DNA of 64,000 nt from Yersinia aleksiciae. Lineage in GTDB: Bacteria > Pseudomonadota > Gammaproteobacteria > Enterobacterales > Enterobacteriaceae. How positions within the stretch are numbered: position 1 is the first letter of the stretch; each line of letters starts with the position of its first letter. Of this stretch, positions 20,368 through 29,364 are shown one piece after another. The notes below the pieces were generated by a model. It had not been told where the DNA came from, did not search any database, and saw only the letters and a list, made by a program, of their open reading frames with translations. Both the position numbers and the translations under genes were made by a program. Location: the NCBI RefSeq assembly GCF_001047675.1, contig NZ_CP011975.1:2892073-2956072 (forward strand), in the 5' to 3' direction.

Positions 20368-20916
20368 ATGTCCAGGTCATTTTTTTTGATAGTGCCTCCT
20401 TCCTTGCTAATGGCGTCATTAATTAGTTTTTCTGCAATGGCTGATCCCATGAAGACAGACTTGGGCCACGTGAGTATGGAAGGAAGTATTACTGATACGT
20501 CTTGCGCGATAGACCCAGGAAGTTTAGAGCAGACCATCGACATGGCGATTATGCCCATCGGTCAATTGGTCGAGAACGGCGTGGGGAATGAGCACCCGTT
20601 TGCGATTCGCCTACTGGATTGCACGATAGTTCATGCGGACCCCGATAAATCTAACCGACAGCATTTTACTGTGTCATTTGATGGTGCCGCGGATGGCAAT
20701 AATTTCGCGGTTTACGGTGAAGCCGAAGGCGTCGCAATGCAAATCATTGATGATAAGGGCAATGCTTCTGCTCCAGGTGTGCCGTCACCGGAAATTAATA
20801 TTATCCCTACTGATGATATGAGACTCAATTATGCCCTGCGGTTAGTGGGCAATGGCAAGATGCTGCGTGCTGGAAACTATTACTCCAGTGTTCGTTTCAA
20901 ATTGGATTATTACTGA
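20368..20916 (+). CDS. Minor fimbrial subunit, MrpB/PapH-like position
   Basis: 182 residues with a signal peptide ending near A-M-A-D (residue 26). Mature part has MEGSITDTSCAI and the second cysteine in RLLDCT, and ends in F-K-L-D-Y-Y, the pilin-type terminal strand. Second place between the major pilin and usher corresponds to papH/mrpB, whose products end assembly and anchor the fibre. The exact role here is inferred from order. Confidence 0.85.
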   Translation: MSRSFFLIVPPSLLMASLISFSAMADPMKTDLGHVSMEGSITDTSCAIDPGSLEQTIDMAIMPIGQLVENGVGNEHPFAIRLLDCTIVHADPDKSNRQHFTVSFDGAADGNNFAVYGEAEGVAMQIIDDKGNASAPGVPSPEINIIPTDDMRLNYALRLVGNGKMLRAGNYYSSVRFKLDYY

Positions 20917-20921
20917 TTTCA

Positions 20922-23483
20922 ATGAGTAAGGTGACATATCCCATGGTATCCGCTCGTTCCATCACTCACGGTATTGCCCGTAGCGGTTTATTACGCATTT
21001 TGATTGCAGTTGCGTTAAGTGGCAATGCCTATGGCGTGTCAGCCAGCGATGATATTCAGTTTAATACCGATGTGTTGGATACCACGGATCGCGCCAATAT
21101 CGATCTGAGCCAATTCTCCCAACGTGGCTATATTATGCCTGGGAGTTATAACTTATTGGTTCATATGAATAAGCAGGAGCTCAACGAACAACCTGTGGTG
21201 TTCTACGCCTCTGAGAAAGATCCAAAAAATAGTGAGGCGTGTTTATCACCCAAGTTGGTTGAGTTGCTGGCGTTGAAAGAAGATAGCCTGCACAAGCTGA
21301 CTTGGTGGCGTAATGGTGAATGTCTGGATATCAGCAGCTTGCCCGGCTTGACTGTGCAAGGCGATCTGGCGACCTCATCACTCTACCTGAGTGTGCCGCA
21401 AGCTTGGTTGGAATACAGCGAACCCGATTGGGATCCGCCTTCTCGTTGGGAAGAGGGGCTTCCTGGGGTGCTTTTCGACTATAACCTGTTGGGGCAATTG
21501 AACCGCCAGCAGACGAATAACACCAATAACAACAGTCTGAGCGGTAACGGTACCACTGGGGCCAACATCGGTGCCTGGCGATTCCGTGCTGATTGGCAGA
21601 CACGTATTGATCAGGCCTCCGGCGAGTCCACAGAACGTCAATGGGATTGGAGCCGTTATTACGCCTACCGTGCGATACCGAGTTTGGGTGCCAAGCTGAC
21701 GTTGGGTGAGGATTTTCTGAACTCAGCGATTTTTGACAGTTTCCGCTTTAGCGGTGCCAGTTTGGTTACTGATGACAACATGTTACCGCCGAATCTACGT
21801 GGTTATGCACCTGAGATTATGGGTGTTGCCCGTACCAATGCGCGGGTCATTGTCAGTCAGCAAGGACGTGTACTGAGTGAAACGCTGGTCGCTGCGGGCC
21901 CATTCCGTATTCAGAACCTGAACAGTTTTGTTTCAGGGGCGCTGGATGTGCGGGTGGAAGAGCTTGATGGCCAAGTCCAGCAATTCCAGGTCAATACCGC
22001 CAGCATTCCTTACCTGACTCGCCCCGGCATGGTGCGTTATCGCGTCGCTGCCGGTAAGCCCTCGAGTATGGGGCATCGGGCTGAAGGGCCAGCATTTGCC
22101 ACCGGGGAATTCTCTTGGGGCGTCAATAACGGTTGGTCACTGTTCGGTGGTGGGATCAGCGGTGAAAACGAGTATCAAGCCGCATCTATGGGGGTGGGGC
22201 GTGATCTGATGGAGTTTGGTGCCGTGTCGGTTGATATGACTCAATCCTGGGCCAACTTGCCGGAGAAAGGCACCTTGAGTGGTGGCTCTTACCGAGTCAA
22301 CTACTCGAAAAACTTCCAAGAAACCGGCAGCCAAGTGACCTTTGCTGGCTACCGTTTCTCTGAACGTAACTTTATGAGCATGACCGAGTATCTTGATGCG
22401 CGTTATCGCGGCGACAGAGTGGGTGGTAACAAAGAGATGTATACCATCAGCTTCAACCAGCAATTCCGCGATTTGGGGCTGAGTGCTTATCTGAACTATA
22501 GCCATCAGACCTATTGGGACCGTTCGGCGAATGACCGCTATAACCTGTCATTGGCTCGCTATTTTGACGTGGGTAAATTCAAGAACGTCAGTCTGTCTCT
22601 GTCTGCTTTCCGTAACCGGTATAACGACAGCAATGATGACGGCATGTACTTGTCCTTATCCATGCCGTTCGGTAATAACGCGACCTTGAGCTATAGCGCG
22701 TCGGTCAGTAGTGGTGAAAATACGCACCGAGTCGGATACGCCAATCGTCCAGATGCCCACAATAACTACCAGATTAATACCGGCGTAGCACGTAGCGGCG
22801 CATTGGTGAGTGGTAACTATAACCACATTGGCAATAGCGCGGATATTAGCGCCAACGCCAGCTACCAGGAAGGGCAGTACTCTTCCGTCGGTTTAGGCAT
22901 TCAGGGTGGCGCGACCGTCACAGCTGAAGGTGCGGCACTGCATCGGGCAAATGTGATGGGCGGCACGCGATTGTTACTGGATACCCAAGGTGTAGCAGAT
23001 GTTCCGGTTCAGGGCTATGGCTCAACCGTACGTACCAACCGTTTTGGTAAAGCCATCGTCAGCGATGTGAACAGCTATCACCGTAACCGAGCAAGTATCG
23101 ATATCGATAACTTGGCGGATGACGTAGAAGCCAGAGGCACGGTTGCGCAAGTTACGCTGACTGAAGGTGCAATCGGTTATCGCCGCTTTAATGTGATTTC
23201 TGGTGAGAAAGCCTTGGCCATGCTGCGTATGGCTGATGGTTCGGCACCGCCATTCGGCGCCACTGTTTTAAATGAAAAGCAGCAAGAAACCGGCATTGTG
23301 AATGACGATGGTTCTACTTATCTCAGTGGGATCAAAGCCGGTGAAACCATGTCAGTACACTGGAATGGGGCGGCGCAATGTAGCGTGACGCTTCCGAAGA
23401 CACTCACTCCAGCACTACTGGCGAATCTACTGTTGCCTTGTCAGCCGATAACGGAAGGGGATAAACCCCCGGTATCACAGTAG
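20922..23483 (+). CDS. Outer membrane usher protein (FimD/PapC family)
   Basis: 853 residues, normal for an usher. After the signal sequence come the N-terminal periplasmic domain (FNTDVLD, DLSQFSQRGYIMPGSY), the long beta-barrel with the plug region, and C-terminal domains ending in a cysteine-bearing segment (AAQCSVTLP, LLPCQP). The usher binds chaperone-subunit complexes and threads the growing fibre through the outer membrane. It begins 5 bases after the preceding gene. No truncation or frameshift is seen. Confidence 0.95.
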   Translation: MSKVTYPMVSARSITHGIARSGLLRILIAVALSGNAYGVSASDDIQFNTDVLDTTDRANIDLSQFSQRGYIMPGSYNLLVHMNKQELNEQPVVFYASEKDPKNSEACLSPKLVELLALKEDSLHKLTWWRNGECLDISSLPGLTVQGDLATSSLYLSVPQAWLEYSEPDWDPPSRWEEGLPGVLFDYNLLGQLNRQQTNNTNNNSLSGNGTTGANIGAWRFRADWQTRIDQASGESTERQWDWSRYYAYRAIPSLGAKLTLGEDFLNSAIFDSFRFSGASLVTDDNMLPPNLRGYAPEIMGVARTNARVIVSQQGRVLSETLVAAGPFRIQNLNSFVSGALDVRVEELDGQVQQFQVNTASIPYLTRPGMVRYRVAAGKPSSMGHRAEGPAFATGEFSWGVNNGWSLFGGGISGENEYQAASMGVGRDLMEFGAVSVDMTQSWANLPEKGTLSGGSYRVNYSKNFQETGSQVTFAGYRFSERNFMSMTEYLDARYRGDRVGGNKEMYTISFNQQFRDLGLSAYLNYSHQTYWDRSANDRYNLSLARYFDVGKFKNVSLSLSAFRNRYNDSNDDGMYLSLSMPFGNNATLSYSASVSSGENTHRVGYANRPDAHNNYQINTGVARSGALVSGNYNHIGNSADISANASYQEGQYSSVGLGIQGGATVTAEGAALHRANVMGGTRLLLDTQGVADVPVQGYGSTVRTNRFGKAIVSDVNSYHRNRASIDIDNLADDVEARGTVAQVTLTEGAIGYRRFNVISGEKALAMLRMADGSAPPFGATVLNEKQQETGIVNDDGSTYLSGIKAGETMSVHWNGAAQCSVTLPKTLTPALLANLLLPCQPITEGDKPPVSQ

Positions 23484-23582
23484 AAAGGTTTAGCAATGGA
23501 CCTGCGGATAACAGCCCGTTTAGAGAATAGAAAACGATCGGCGCCACTAGGTTCTGACATGATTAATTCGAAGGAAAAGGTA

Positions 23583-24329
23583 ATGAAATTGAATAACAAA
23601 CTGCGCATCGCCACCATTTTGGTGACGGCATTGATGGCCCAGCAGGCGACAGCAGCGATTGCACTGGACAGAACCCGGGTGATCCTCAATGGCGGCGATA
23701 AGTCGATCAGTCTGAACATCAGCAACCAGAATAAGCAGTTGCCTTATCTGGCGCAGGGATGGATTGAAGATGAGCAGGGGAACAAGATTAACTCTCCGCT
23801 GACAGTGGTTCCGCCAGTGCAACGCGTAGAGCCGGGTGCGCTCAGCCAGTTAAAAATCCAGACGTTGCCTGCGGTGAGCCAGTTAGCTCAAGACCGTGAA
23901 ACGCTGTACTACTTTAACCTGCGTGAAATTCCACCACGTTCGGAAAAAGCCAATACCTTGCAGATTGCGCTGCAAACCCGCATCAAGCTTTTTTACCGCC
24001 CAGCCAGCATCGTGCCACAAAAGGCCGATATGGCGACACCTTGGCAAGAAAAAGTTCAGCTGACTCGTCAGGGCGATCGTTATCAGGTTAATAACCCGAC
24101 GCCGTATTACATCACGCTGGTCGATGCCAGTGAGAGCAAAAACGGCAAAACGGTTACGGGTTTCAAGCCACTGATGATCGCACCAAAATCACAGGGCATG
24201 TTAGATGTCAGCGCTGGCGCATTGGGCAGCAAACCGGTACTGACTTACGTCAATGACTTTGGTGGCCGACCAAAAATGATCTTTGGTTGTACAGGCAGCA
24301 CCTGCTCAGTGGTTGAAAGCGTTAAATAA
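23583..24329 (+). CDS. Periplasmic fimbrial chaperone (PapD/FimC family)
   Basis: 248 residues from ATG 23583, preceded by AAGGAAAAGG. A signal peptide ends in ATA-AI near residue 25. Domain 1 has ALDRTRVILNGG and the signature YYFNLREIPP, including the conserved segment used to hold subunits; the lysine/arginine anchor residues are in place (TRVIL, QTRIKLFYRP). It supplies donor strands to the subunits in the periplasm. An upstream ATG (23496) is in frame but gives a poor leader sequence. Confidence 0.94.
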   Translation: MKLNNKLRIATILVTALMAQQATAAIALDRTRVILNGGDKSISLNISNQNKQLPYLAQGWIEDEQGNKINSPLTVVPPVQRVEPGALSQLKIQTLPAVSQLAQDRETLYYFNLREIPPRSEKANTLQIALQTRIKLFYRPASIVPQKADMATPWQEKVQLTRQGDRYQVNNPTPYYITLVDASESKNGKTVTGFKPLMIAPKSQGMLDVSAGALGSKPVLTYVNDFGGRPKMIFGCTGSTCSVVESVK

Positions 24330-24411
24330 CTGTTTATCTCGGTACGGCTTTAGCTGAGCAGATGAGACGACAGCGCGGATGTCAGACTGAACGATGAAAA
24401 AGGAATATGGG

Positions 24412-24966
24412 ATGACTGTTATTTATAGCAGCTCGGTTTATAGCAGATCGGTTTGTAGCAGCATCGTTAACCGGTTTGTTCCGGTGGTCATGATGACCTT
24501 CATCGGGGCGACGACATTGTTGAGCAGCTCTGCATGGGCGCTGAATAAAGTTGCGGCGGTCAATATCACGGTCAGTATTTTTGCCGCACCGCCTTGTGTG
24601 ATTAACAGCAATAGCACTATCAACGTCGATTTTGGTGATGACTTGCTGACTTCGCGTATCGACGGCGTTAATTACATGAAGCCGATCAGCTATAACTTGG
24701 ACTGCACGACAGCAGCATCCAATACGCTAAAAATGAGTATTAAGGGTGATGGTGCCGCACTTGATGCCAGCTATTTGCAAACCAGTAACAACGGATTAGG
24801 GATCAAATTGATGCGCAGTGGGCAAGCATTACCGCTCAATAGCACCTTCAACTTTACCTATCCGACGATCCCAGTGTTGCAGGCGGTACCGATAAAACAG
24901 ACAAGTGCTGCGCTAGCGACCGGTCTTTTTACTGCATCAGCCACCATGGTTGTGGAGTATCAATAA
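24412..24966 (+). CDS. Minor fimbrial subunit A of a tandem pair
   Basis: 184 residues from ATG 24412 (AAGGAA upstream; ATG 24394 lacks one). It has an N-terminal hydrophobic export signal, a cysteine in PPCVINSN, another in LDCTT, and ends VVEYQ like other subunits of the donor-strand fold. It shares the pattern VDFGDDL, I-x-G-V-N-Y and VLQAVPI with the next gene product, so the pair probably arose by duplication. Likely a tip or adaptor pilin (MrpE/MrpF-like). Confidence 0.82.
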   Translation: MTVIYSSSVYSRSVCSSIVNRFVPVVMMTFIGATTLLSSSAWALNKVAAVNITVSIFAAPPCVINSNSTINVDFGDDLLTSRIDGVNYMKPISYNLDCTTAASNTLKMSIKGDGAALDASYLQTSNNGLGIKLMRSGQALPLNSTFNFTYPTIPVLQAVPIKQTSAALATGLFTASATMVVEYQ

Positions 24967-25463
24967 TGAAAAACAGCGCATTGATATCGTGCTTTTCTGT
25001 TGCGGTGGTACTGGCACTGAGTAGTCCACTGGCGTATGCCGTGAATATGACGTTCTCGGGCACATTAATTAATCCCCCACCTTGCACCATCAGTGGTGGT
25101 AGCACCATCGATGTGGCTTTCGGGGAAAACCTGGGGGTGAATAAGATTAATGGCACCAATTATACCCAGAATGTGCCCTACACCGTCACCTGTGATACGA
25201 CACCTACTGGCAGTTCGGAATTGGGTCTGACGATCATTAGCGGATCTGTAACCACATTTGATGCCGCAGCGATCCAAACCGATACCCAAGATCTGGGTAT
25301 CAGAATACTGAAAAATGGCACGGCTTTTACACTGAATACACGTGTTCCGTATGACAAGAATAACCCGCCGGTGCTTCAGGCCGTACCGGTTCAAGCACCG
25401 GGTGCGACATTAACTGAAGGGGCTTTTTCAGCCACCGCCACATTATTAGTGGATTATCAATAG
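24966..25463 (+). CDS. Minor fimbrial subunit B of a tandem pair
   Basis: 165 residues. The signal peptide ends in A-Y-A-V near residue 22; the mature part begins NMTFSGTLINPPPCTI and ends LLVDYQ. The segments STIDVAFGENL, INGTNYTQ and VLQAVPVQ parallel those of the preceding subunit. Its ATG overlaps the stop of that gene (TAATG), so the two are translationally coupled. Likely part of the tip fibrillum. Confidence 0.84.
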   Translation: MKNSALISCFSVAVVLALSSPLAYAVNMTFSGTLINPPPCTISGGSTIDVAFGENLGVNKINGTNYTQNVPYTVTCDTTPTGSSELGLTIISGSVTTFDAAAIQTDTQDLGIRILKNGTAFTLNTRVPYDKNNPPVLQAVPVQAPGATLTEGAFSATATLLVDYQ

Positions 25464-25469
25464 GATCAC

Positions 25470-26018
25470 ATGATGGCTAATTTTAATCTGTTGATGCGCC
25501 CTGAACGAATGATATTTAGCATGCTGATGCTGAATATTGTTTGGGCGATGCCAACATGGGCCGCTGATAATATGCGTTTTCACGGTGCATTAGTCGCGGA
25601 GCCTTGCACAATACGTCCCGGTGACGAAGCCATTGCTTTGAATTTTGGCACGGTGGTCGATAAATACCTCTATTCGAATCAACGTACTGTAGGTAAGCAA
25701 TTTCAAATTCATCTGGTCGATTGTGATATCAGTTTGGGTAATACCGCCAAGATTATGTTTACCGGAAATAAAAATCTTAAATTACCGGGATTATTATCGG
25801 TTACTGATGCTGATATGGGCATCGGTATAGGTATCGAGACCTTGGCAGGTAGACCCTTACCGCTGGACCAAGCCAGTGAAGATATTTCGCTGAACGCAGA
25901 TAGTAATATTATTACCTTGAAAGCTTATGTTCAGGGTGAGCCCGATGCCATTACCCAACGCACCATTAAGCGCGGTGAGTTTAATGCAGTAGCAACTTTT
26001 AGCTTGCAATACTATTGA
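25470..26018 (+). CDS. Minor fimbrial subunit, PapE/PapK-like
   Basis: 182 residues. The signal peptide runs through MPTWA-AD near residue 32. Mature features are MRFHGALVAEPCTI, the partner cysteine in HLVDCD, and the terminal strand F-S-L-Q-Y-Y. It sits just before the adhesin gene, as tip adaptors do in pap-like operons. The role as adaptor is by position. Confidence 0.84.
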   Translation: MMANFNLLMRPERMIFSMLMLNIVWAMPTWAADNMRFHGALVAEPCTIRPGDEAIALNFGTVVDKYLYSNQRTVGKQFQIHLVDCDISLGNTAKIMFTGNKNLKLPGLLSVTDADMGIGIGIETLAGRPLPLDQASEDISLNADSNIITLKAYVQGEPDAITQRTIKRGEFNAVATFSLQYY

Positions 26019-26135
26019 GCGGTGAGTCTCCCCGCCTGATTTTATTTTAATGCCAAGATGTCGTCGCTGAAATTTATTATCAACAGCACAAATGCTGATA
26101 GGACAATGGAACTTAAACAAATGGAACAGCCTAAT

Positions 26136-26933
26136 ATGCGATTTAAAAATGGATATTGCTGGCTAATAGCTTGCGTGCTGTTCTTATTGCCGCTCTATAG
26201 CCAAGCCAGTGCCTGGGTTTCGACACAAACGCGGATTGACGGGCATTATAACGGTACATATTCTTGGCCGAGTGAAGAACTTGATGAAGTACTTTGCACT
26301 TCCTTATCATGTTCAGTGGCGATATGCCATTACTCAAGTACTCCGTCGGAGCAATGCCTTAACCCTAGTTCGGCGTCGACACGCGTCATTGTTAGCCAGG
26401 GCGCGACGGCGAAAATGATGAGACAAAAATTTGTTGATCAGAATGGTGTTGCAGGTAATTGGAGTACGAAAACAGTGGTGTTGAGCTCCATTAATACCTG
26501 TTTTGGTATCTTATATTGGCAAGGATCTGGTGATTCTAACTTTACCAGTCGTTTGATTCCTGGCTCTTATTGCGGTGCGGTTCCTCCTACCCCAGAAACC
26601 TGTGAAGTCACCGGTGATGTCTATATCAACCATGGTTCGCTTAGTCAGCAATCTGTTGATGGTGCAACAAAAACTGAACCTTTGATCATCAACTGCACCG
26701 CCACAACATCAGTGGTATTGACACTCGTGGGTGGCCAAAACATCAGCCTTGGGCAAAATGGGAACCTAAAGTCGACATTGAAGGTATCAGGGCAAGATCT
26801 TTCCAATAGTGTCACGGTCGTCGCAGGGGTGGGGAATACCTCTTTCCCGATTGAATCAACCCTTCATGCGCCCGCATTACCTGACGCGGGCACATTTAGC
26901 GGTAGTGGAGTTGTGATTATGTCATACCTCTAA
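26136..26933 (+). CDS. Putative fimbrial tip adhesin (MrpH/PapG-like position)
   Basis: 265 residues from ATG 26136, which gives a clean signal peptide (LIACVLFLLPLYSQASA). The N-terminal half (about 24-150) is cysteine-rich with no pilin pattern and would be the receptor-binding domain. The C-terminal half begins at ETCEVTGDVYINHG and looks like a pilin domain ending in V-V-I-M-S-Y-L. Two-domain build and last place in the operon mark tip adhesins. Earlier in-frame ATGs at 26058 and 26106 exist but give a poor leader. The receptor cannot be predicted. Confidence 0.78.
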   Translation: MRFKNGYCWLIACVLFLLPLYSQASAWVSTQTRIDGHYNGTYSWPSEELDEVLCTSLSCSVAICHYSSTPSEQCLNPSSASTRVIVSQGATAKMMRQKFVDQNGVAGNWSTKTVVLSSINTCFGILYWQGSGDSNFTSRLIPGSYCGAVPPTPETCEVTGDVYINHGSLSQQSVDGATKTEPLIINCTATTSVVLTLVGGQNISLGQNGNLKSTLKVSGQDLSNSVTVVAGVGNTSFPIESTLHAPALPDAGTFSGSGVVIMSYL

Positions 26934-27261
26934 ATAGAGAATGATATGCACTCTTAATCTGAGTGCATGATTATTATGAAGATAAAATAGTGTATTCAAA
27001 TATGCTATTTTAATTTTCATAAAGTGAGGTGTTAGACTGTTATTTTAATATAGCAGCGAACCCTTGCGGCATTTATTTATCTATTTTTTAGAATAAATAA
27101 ATGTTATTTTTAAGTTGTAATTCATTGCGTTAATAGAGTATAAATTCACTGTGTTTTAGTGGTTGGTTATTAAGATTTATATCTATAGCTAAAAACGCAT
27201 ACTTCAATGGGCTATTAAATAATAGGCTGTAATTTTTTATTTTTTCTTTAAGGAAAAACTC
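26934..27261. promoter_or_regulatory. Gap between fimbrial operon and peptide gene
   Basis: 328 AT-rich bases. The hairpin ATGCACTC/GAGTGCAT at 26946-26968 probably ends the fimbrial operon. A second perfect ten-pair AT stem lies at 27071-27102 (ATTTATTTAT/ATAAATAAAT). A promoter candidate is TTGTAA at 27115-27120 and TATAAA at 27139-27144 with an 18-base spacer, leaving a leader of about 110 bases before the peptide gene. Confidence 0.5.
26946..26968 (+). terminator. Hairpin after the adhesin gene
   Basis: Eight-pair perfect stem ATGCACTC/GAGTGCAT, seven-base loop, 10 bases after the adhesin stop; followed by GATTATTAT rather than a solid T run. Confidence 0.55.
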
Positions 27262-27450
27262 ATGAAAAAAATGAACCTGGCTGATGCCAATACAATCGTT
27301 GGCGGTACTGGTATTACTTGTAAAGATACTTTCCAGCTGCAAGCTAATGGCACAACTGCAACTTGTATGGCAACGACTACTTGTACTGATAAACACGGTA
27401 AAGTGACTAGCACGACTTCTAAACCAGCTGATTTCTCTAACTGCATGTAA
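27262..27450 (+). CDS. Small double-glycine-leader peptide with four core cysteines (putative secreted peptide precursor)
   Basis: 62 residues. The first 15 (MKKMNLADANTIVGG) fit a double-glycine leader, with Leu6 and Ile12 as the hydrophobic positions before Gly14-Gly15. Cleavage there would release a 47-residue core rich in Thr and containing Cys20, Cys35, Cys41 and Cys61, enough for two disulfides. A good ribosome site (AAGGAA) precedes it. A hairpin after the gene separates it from the operon, which encodes a C39 leader-cleaving exporter and a DsbA-like oxidoreductase. It resembles microcin-type precursors in build and, from memory, small uncharacterised GG-T peptides of Yersinia and Serratia (possibly DUF4762); I do not recognise a characterised homologue. 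Activity is unknown. Confidence 0.75.
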   Translation: MKKMNLADANTIVGGTGITCKDTFQLQANGTTATCMATTTCTDKHGKVTSTTSKPADFSNCM

Positions 27451-27499
27451 TATGTAGTTTTAAGTGTTTGTTGATGTCTAACAATACTTAATGATTACC

Positions 27500-27547
27500 C
27501 AGGCAAGTGCGGGGGAATAACTGTACTTGCCTGATTTATTTTTATTA
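27500..27547 (+). terminator. Hairpin between the peptide gene and its export operon
   Basis: CAGGCAAGT and ACTTGCCTG form a nine-pair stem around a 16-base loop, followed by ATTTATTTTTATT. Partial termination here would give excess peptide messenger over the machinery. Confidence 0.7.
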
Positions 27548-27680
27548 ATGCGAAACTAATTTTCAGATTCAAGAAATTTCGTATTAATTGAATATTAAGT
27601 GGTGCGATTTTAAGCCGACATAAATGTGATTTTACACTTGTTTATGTCTTTACCTGAACCTTGAATGTGAATACACCTTT

Positions 27681-28382
27681 ATGTCTATCAAAAACGATAT
27701 CTCGATAAAAAACAGTATATTTAGAAATAAGGGCTTTTTTATCGGTTACACACTGTTGGTTATCCTTATTTCTTCATTGATAACAACAGCCTATTTCCAC
27801 TATTTCGTGCTGAATCAAAATACACAGGAAACGCTGATATCAGTTAGCGACAGTGAAATTGCCAACAGCCCGATCAAAGACGATAAAACGATTATCGAAT
27901 TCTTCTCTTATGGCTGCCATTACTGCGCCATCAACGAAGAGAACGTCGCCCAATTAGAAAAGCGCATGCCAGAGGGCAGCCGCTTTATCCGCCTACATAT
28001 CAGCAGTGACAAAACTGCTGGTCTGGTGCGTTTCGCACCGATGTTCGCCACCTTATCCGTGATGGGCATTGAATCGCAGCACCGCCAAAGTGCCTATAAA
28101 GCGGTACTCGAAGATAACATCGATTTGAGCGATAACAGCCAACTCGAAAACTGGTTAAAAGCCAATGGCATCGATGTCGCCCAATATCAGCAAGCTAGCC
28201 AGTCTGAGGAAGCTAAAGCGCTACTCGCCTACATGAAGGCTGTGACGGCACATTACAACATTGACGCCACCCCATCCTTTGTCGTCGGTAAGAAATGGAT
28301 AGCCTTGCAGGATCGTGAATTCCCGGCGTTCTCGGATCAGCTCTTGTCATTACTTGAGCACGATAAGGCGCTGGATAAATAA
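27681..28382 (+). CDS. Membrane-anchored DsbA-like thiol-disulfide oxidoreductase
   Basis: 233 residues. One transmembrane helix (about 18-42) anchors a periplasmic thioredoxin domain with the active site C-H-Y-C (Cys79, Cys82) in FFSYGCHYC and a cis-proline segment A-T-P-S-F near residue 200. DsbA itself has C-P-H-C. The insertion of an all-helical part between motif and cis-proline fits the DsbA family. It is the first gene of the operon after the cysteine-containing peptide, so forming the peptide's disulfides is the natural guess. It overlaps the next gene by one base. Confidence 0.85.
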   Translation: MSIKNDISIKNSIFRNKGFFIGYTLLVILISSLITTAYFHYFVLNQNTQETLISVSDSEIANSPIKDDKTIIEFFSYGCHYCAINEENVAQLEKRMPEGSRFIRLHISSDKTAGLVRFAPMFATLSVMGIESQHRQSAYKAVLEDNIDLSDNSQLENWLKANGIDVAQYQQASQSEEAKALLAYMKAVTAHYNIDATPSFVVGKKWIALQDREFPAFSDQLLSLLEHDKALDK

Positions 28383-29338
28383 TGAGACTGCTAGCCGTAT
28401 GGGGTTATTTTGCCTGGAGAAACCAGTTGGATAAGCTGGCTTTCCGTGGGCAAGCATTCACCCGCTGGCAGGCCCAACTGGCTGTCTGGTTGTTACGGCA
28501 CGGTGATTATCGCTTTCTACTGATGCTCGGTGCTTTGCACCGGGCTTTCGGTTTGGCGTCGCGGCGACAGAAGAATCTGGCACGGGTGGCAGCCGCCAAT
28601 AGCCAGTGTTTATTGGTGGGTCAGAAAAGCCCGTCAGCGCAGAATTTTATTCGCACGGCACAGCGGCGTCAGGTGTTGGAGTTGGCAGCAACTTACGGCC
28701 AGAATCGGCGGATTTTAGCGCAGTTGGCCGCCTGTACTCAGCAGTTGGACAGCCATGTTAGCGCACTGCACCAAGCCGGTTCTCCGGTTGTTTTGGCACC
28801 ACTGCACATGGTTTCAGATGTGCTTGCTGGCATGGTGGGCGCAGGAGCTTATCCGGGGCAGGCGACAGTGGTGGTCTCGGCCAGCGCTGAAGCTTATGAA
28901 GAGCGGGCGCGGCAAATGGGCGGGGTGAATATCTCTTATTGCTCCATTCATGCTGATAGCCGTGCGATTGCCGGTAACCTGATGGATGCCATTATGGAAG
29001 CGGCAGAGCATAAGCGAAATATCATGGTTTTTCCGGACATTACGCCTGATTACACCGTCAATAACCAGATAGCAGAAACGGCCAAAATGCCCTGCCAGCT
29101 GTTTAACCGCCCCGCCAATTTGCACAGCGGCATTATTCGCATTGCCCGCGCCCTGTCGGCGCAGGTGGTTTTTTATTACCTTTATTACGACAAAGGGATA
29201 AAAATCCATATTTACCCTGCACTTAGTGCACGGGAAGTCAAAAAGAAATTACCTGAATTGATCGAAACGTCAATGACGCAGCATCCGCAAGATTGGCTGT
29301 TATGGCACTCACATTCGTTATTTTTTATTAACGAATAA
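28382..29338 (+). CDS. LpxL/LPLAT-like acyltransferase
   Basis: 318 residues. The segment VVLAPLHMVSDVL near residue 137-148 corresponds to acyltransferase block I, but spacing is H-x3-D (His142, Asp146) rather than the usual H-x4-D/E. A later NIMVFPDITPD resembles block III (F-P-E-G-T). The protein lacks a clear N-terminal anchor. Such enzymes move acyl chains from ACP or CoA to lipid or other acceptors at the inner membrane; related enzymes occur in aryl polyene clusters. In an operon with its own ACP, it could acylate the peptide or a lipid carrier. Acceptor is unknown. Confidence 0.7.
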   Translation: MRLLAVWGYFAWRNQLDKLAFRGQAFTRWQAQLAVWLLRHGDYRFLLMLGALHRAFGLASRRQKNLARVAAANSQCLLVGQKSPSAQNFIRTAQRRQVLELAATYGQNRRILAQLAACTQQLDSHVSALHQAGSPVVLAPLHMVSDVLAGMVGAGAYPGQATVVVSASAEAYEERARQMGGVNISYCSIHADSRAIAGNLMDAIMEAAEHKRNIMVFPDITPDYTVNNQIAETAKMPCQLFNRPANLHSGIIRIARALSAQVVFYYLYYDKGIKIHIYPALSAREVKKKLPELIETSMTQHPQDWLLWHSHSLFFINE

Positions 29339-29364
29339 ATGTCACTTATAAAGAATAGTAGAAA

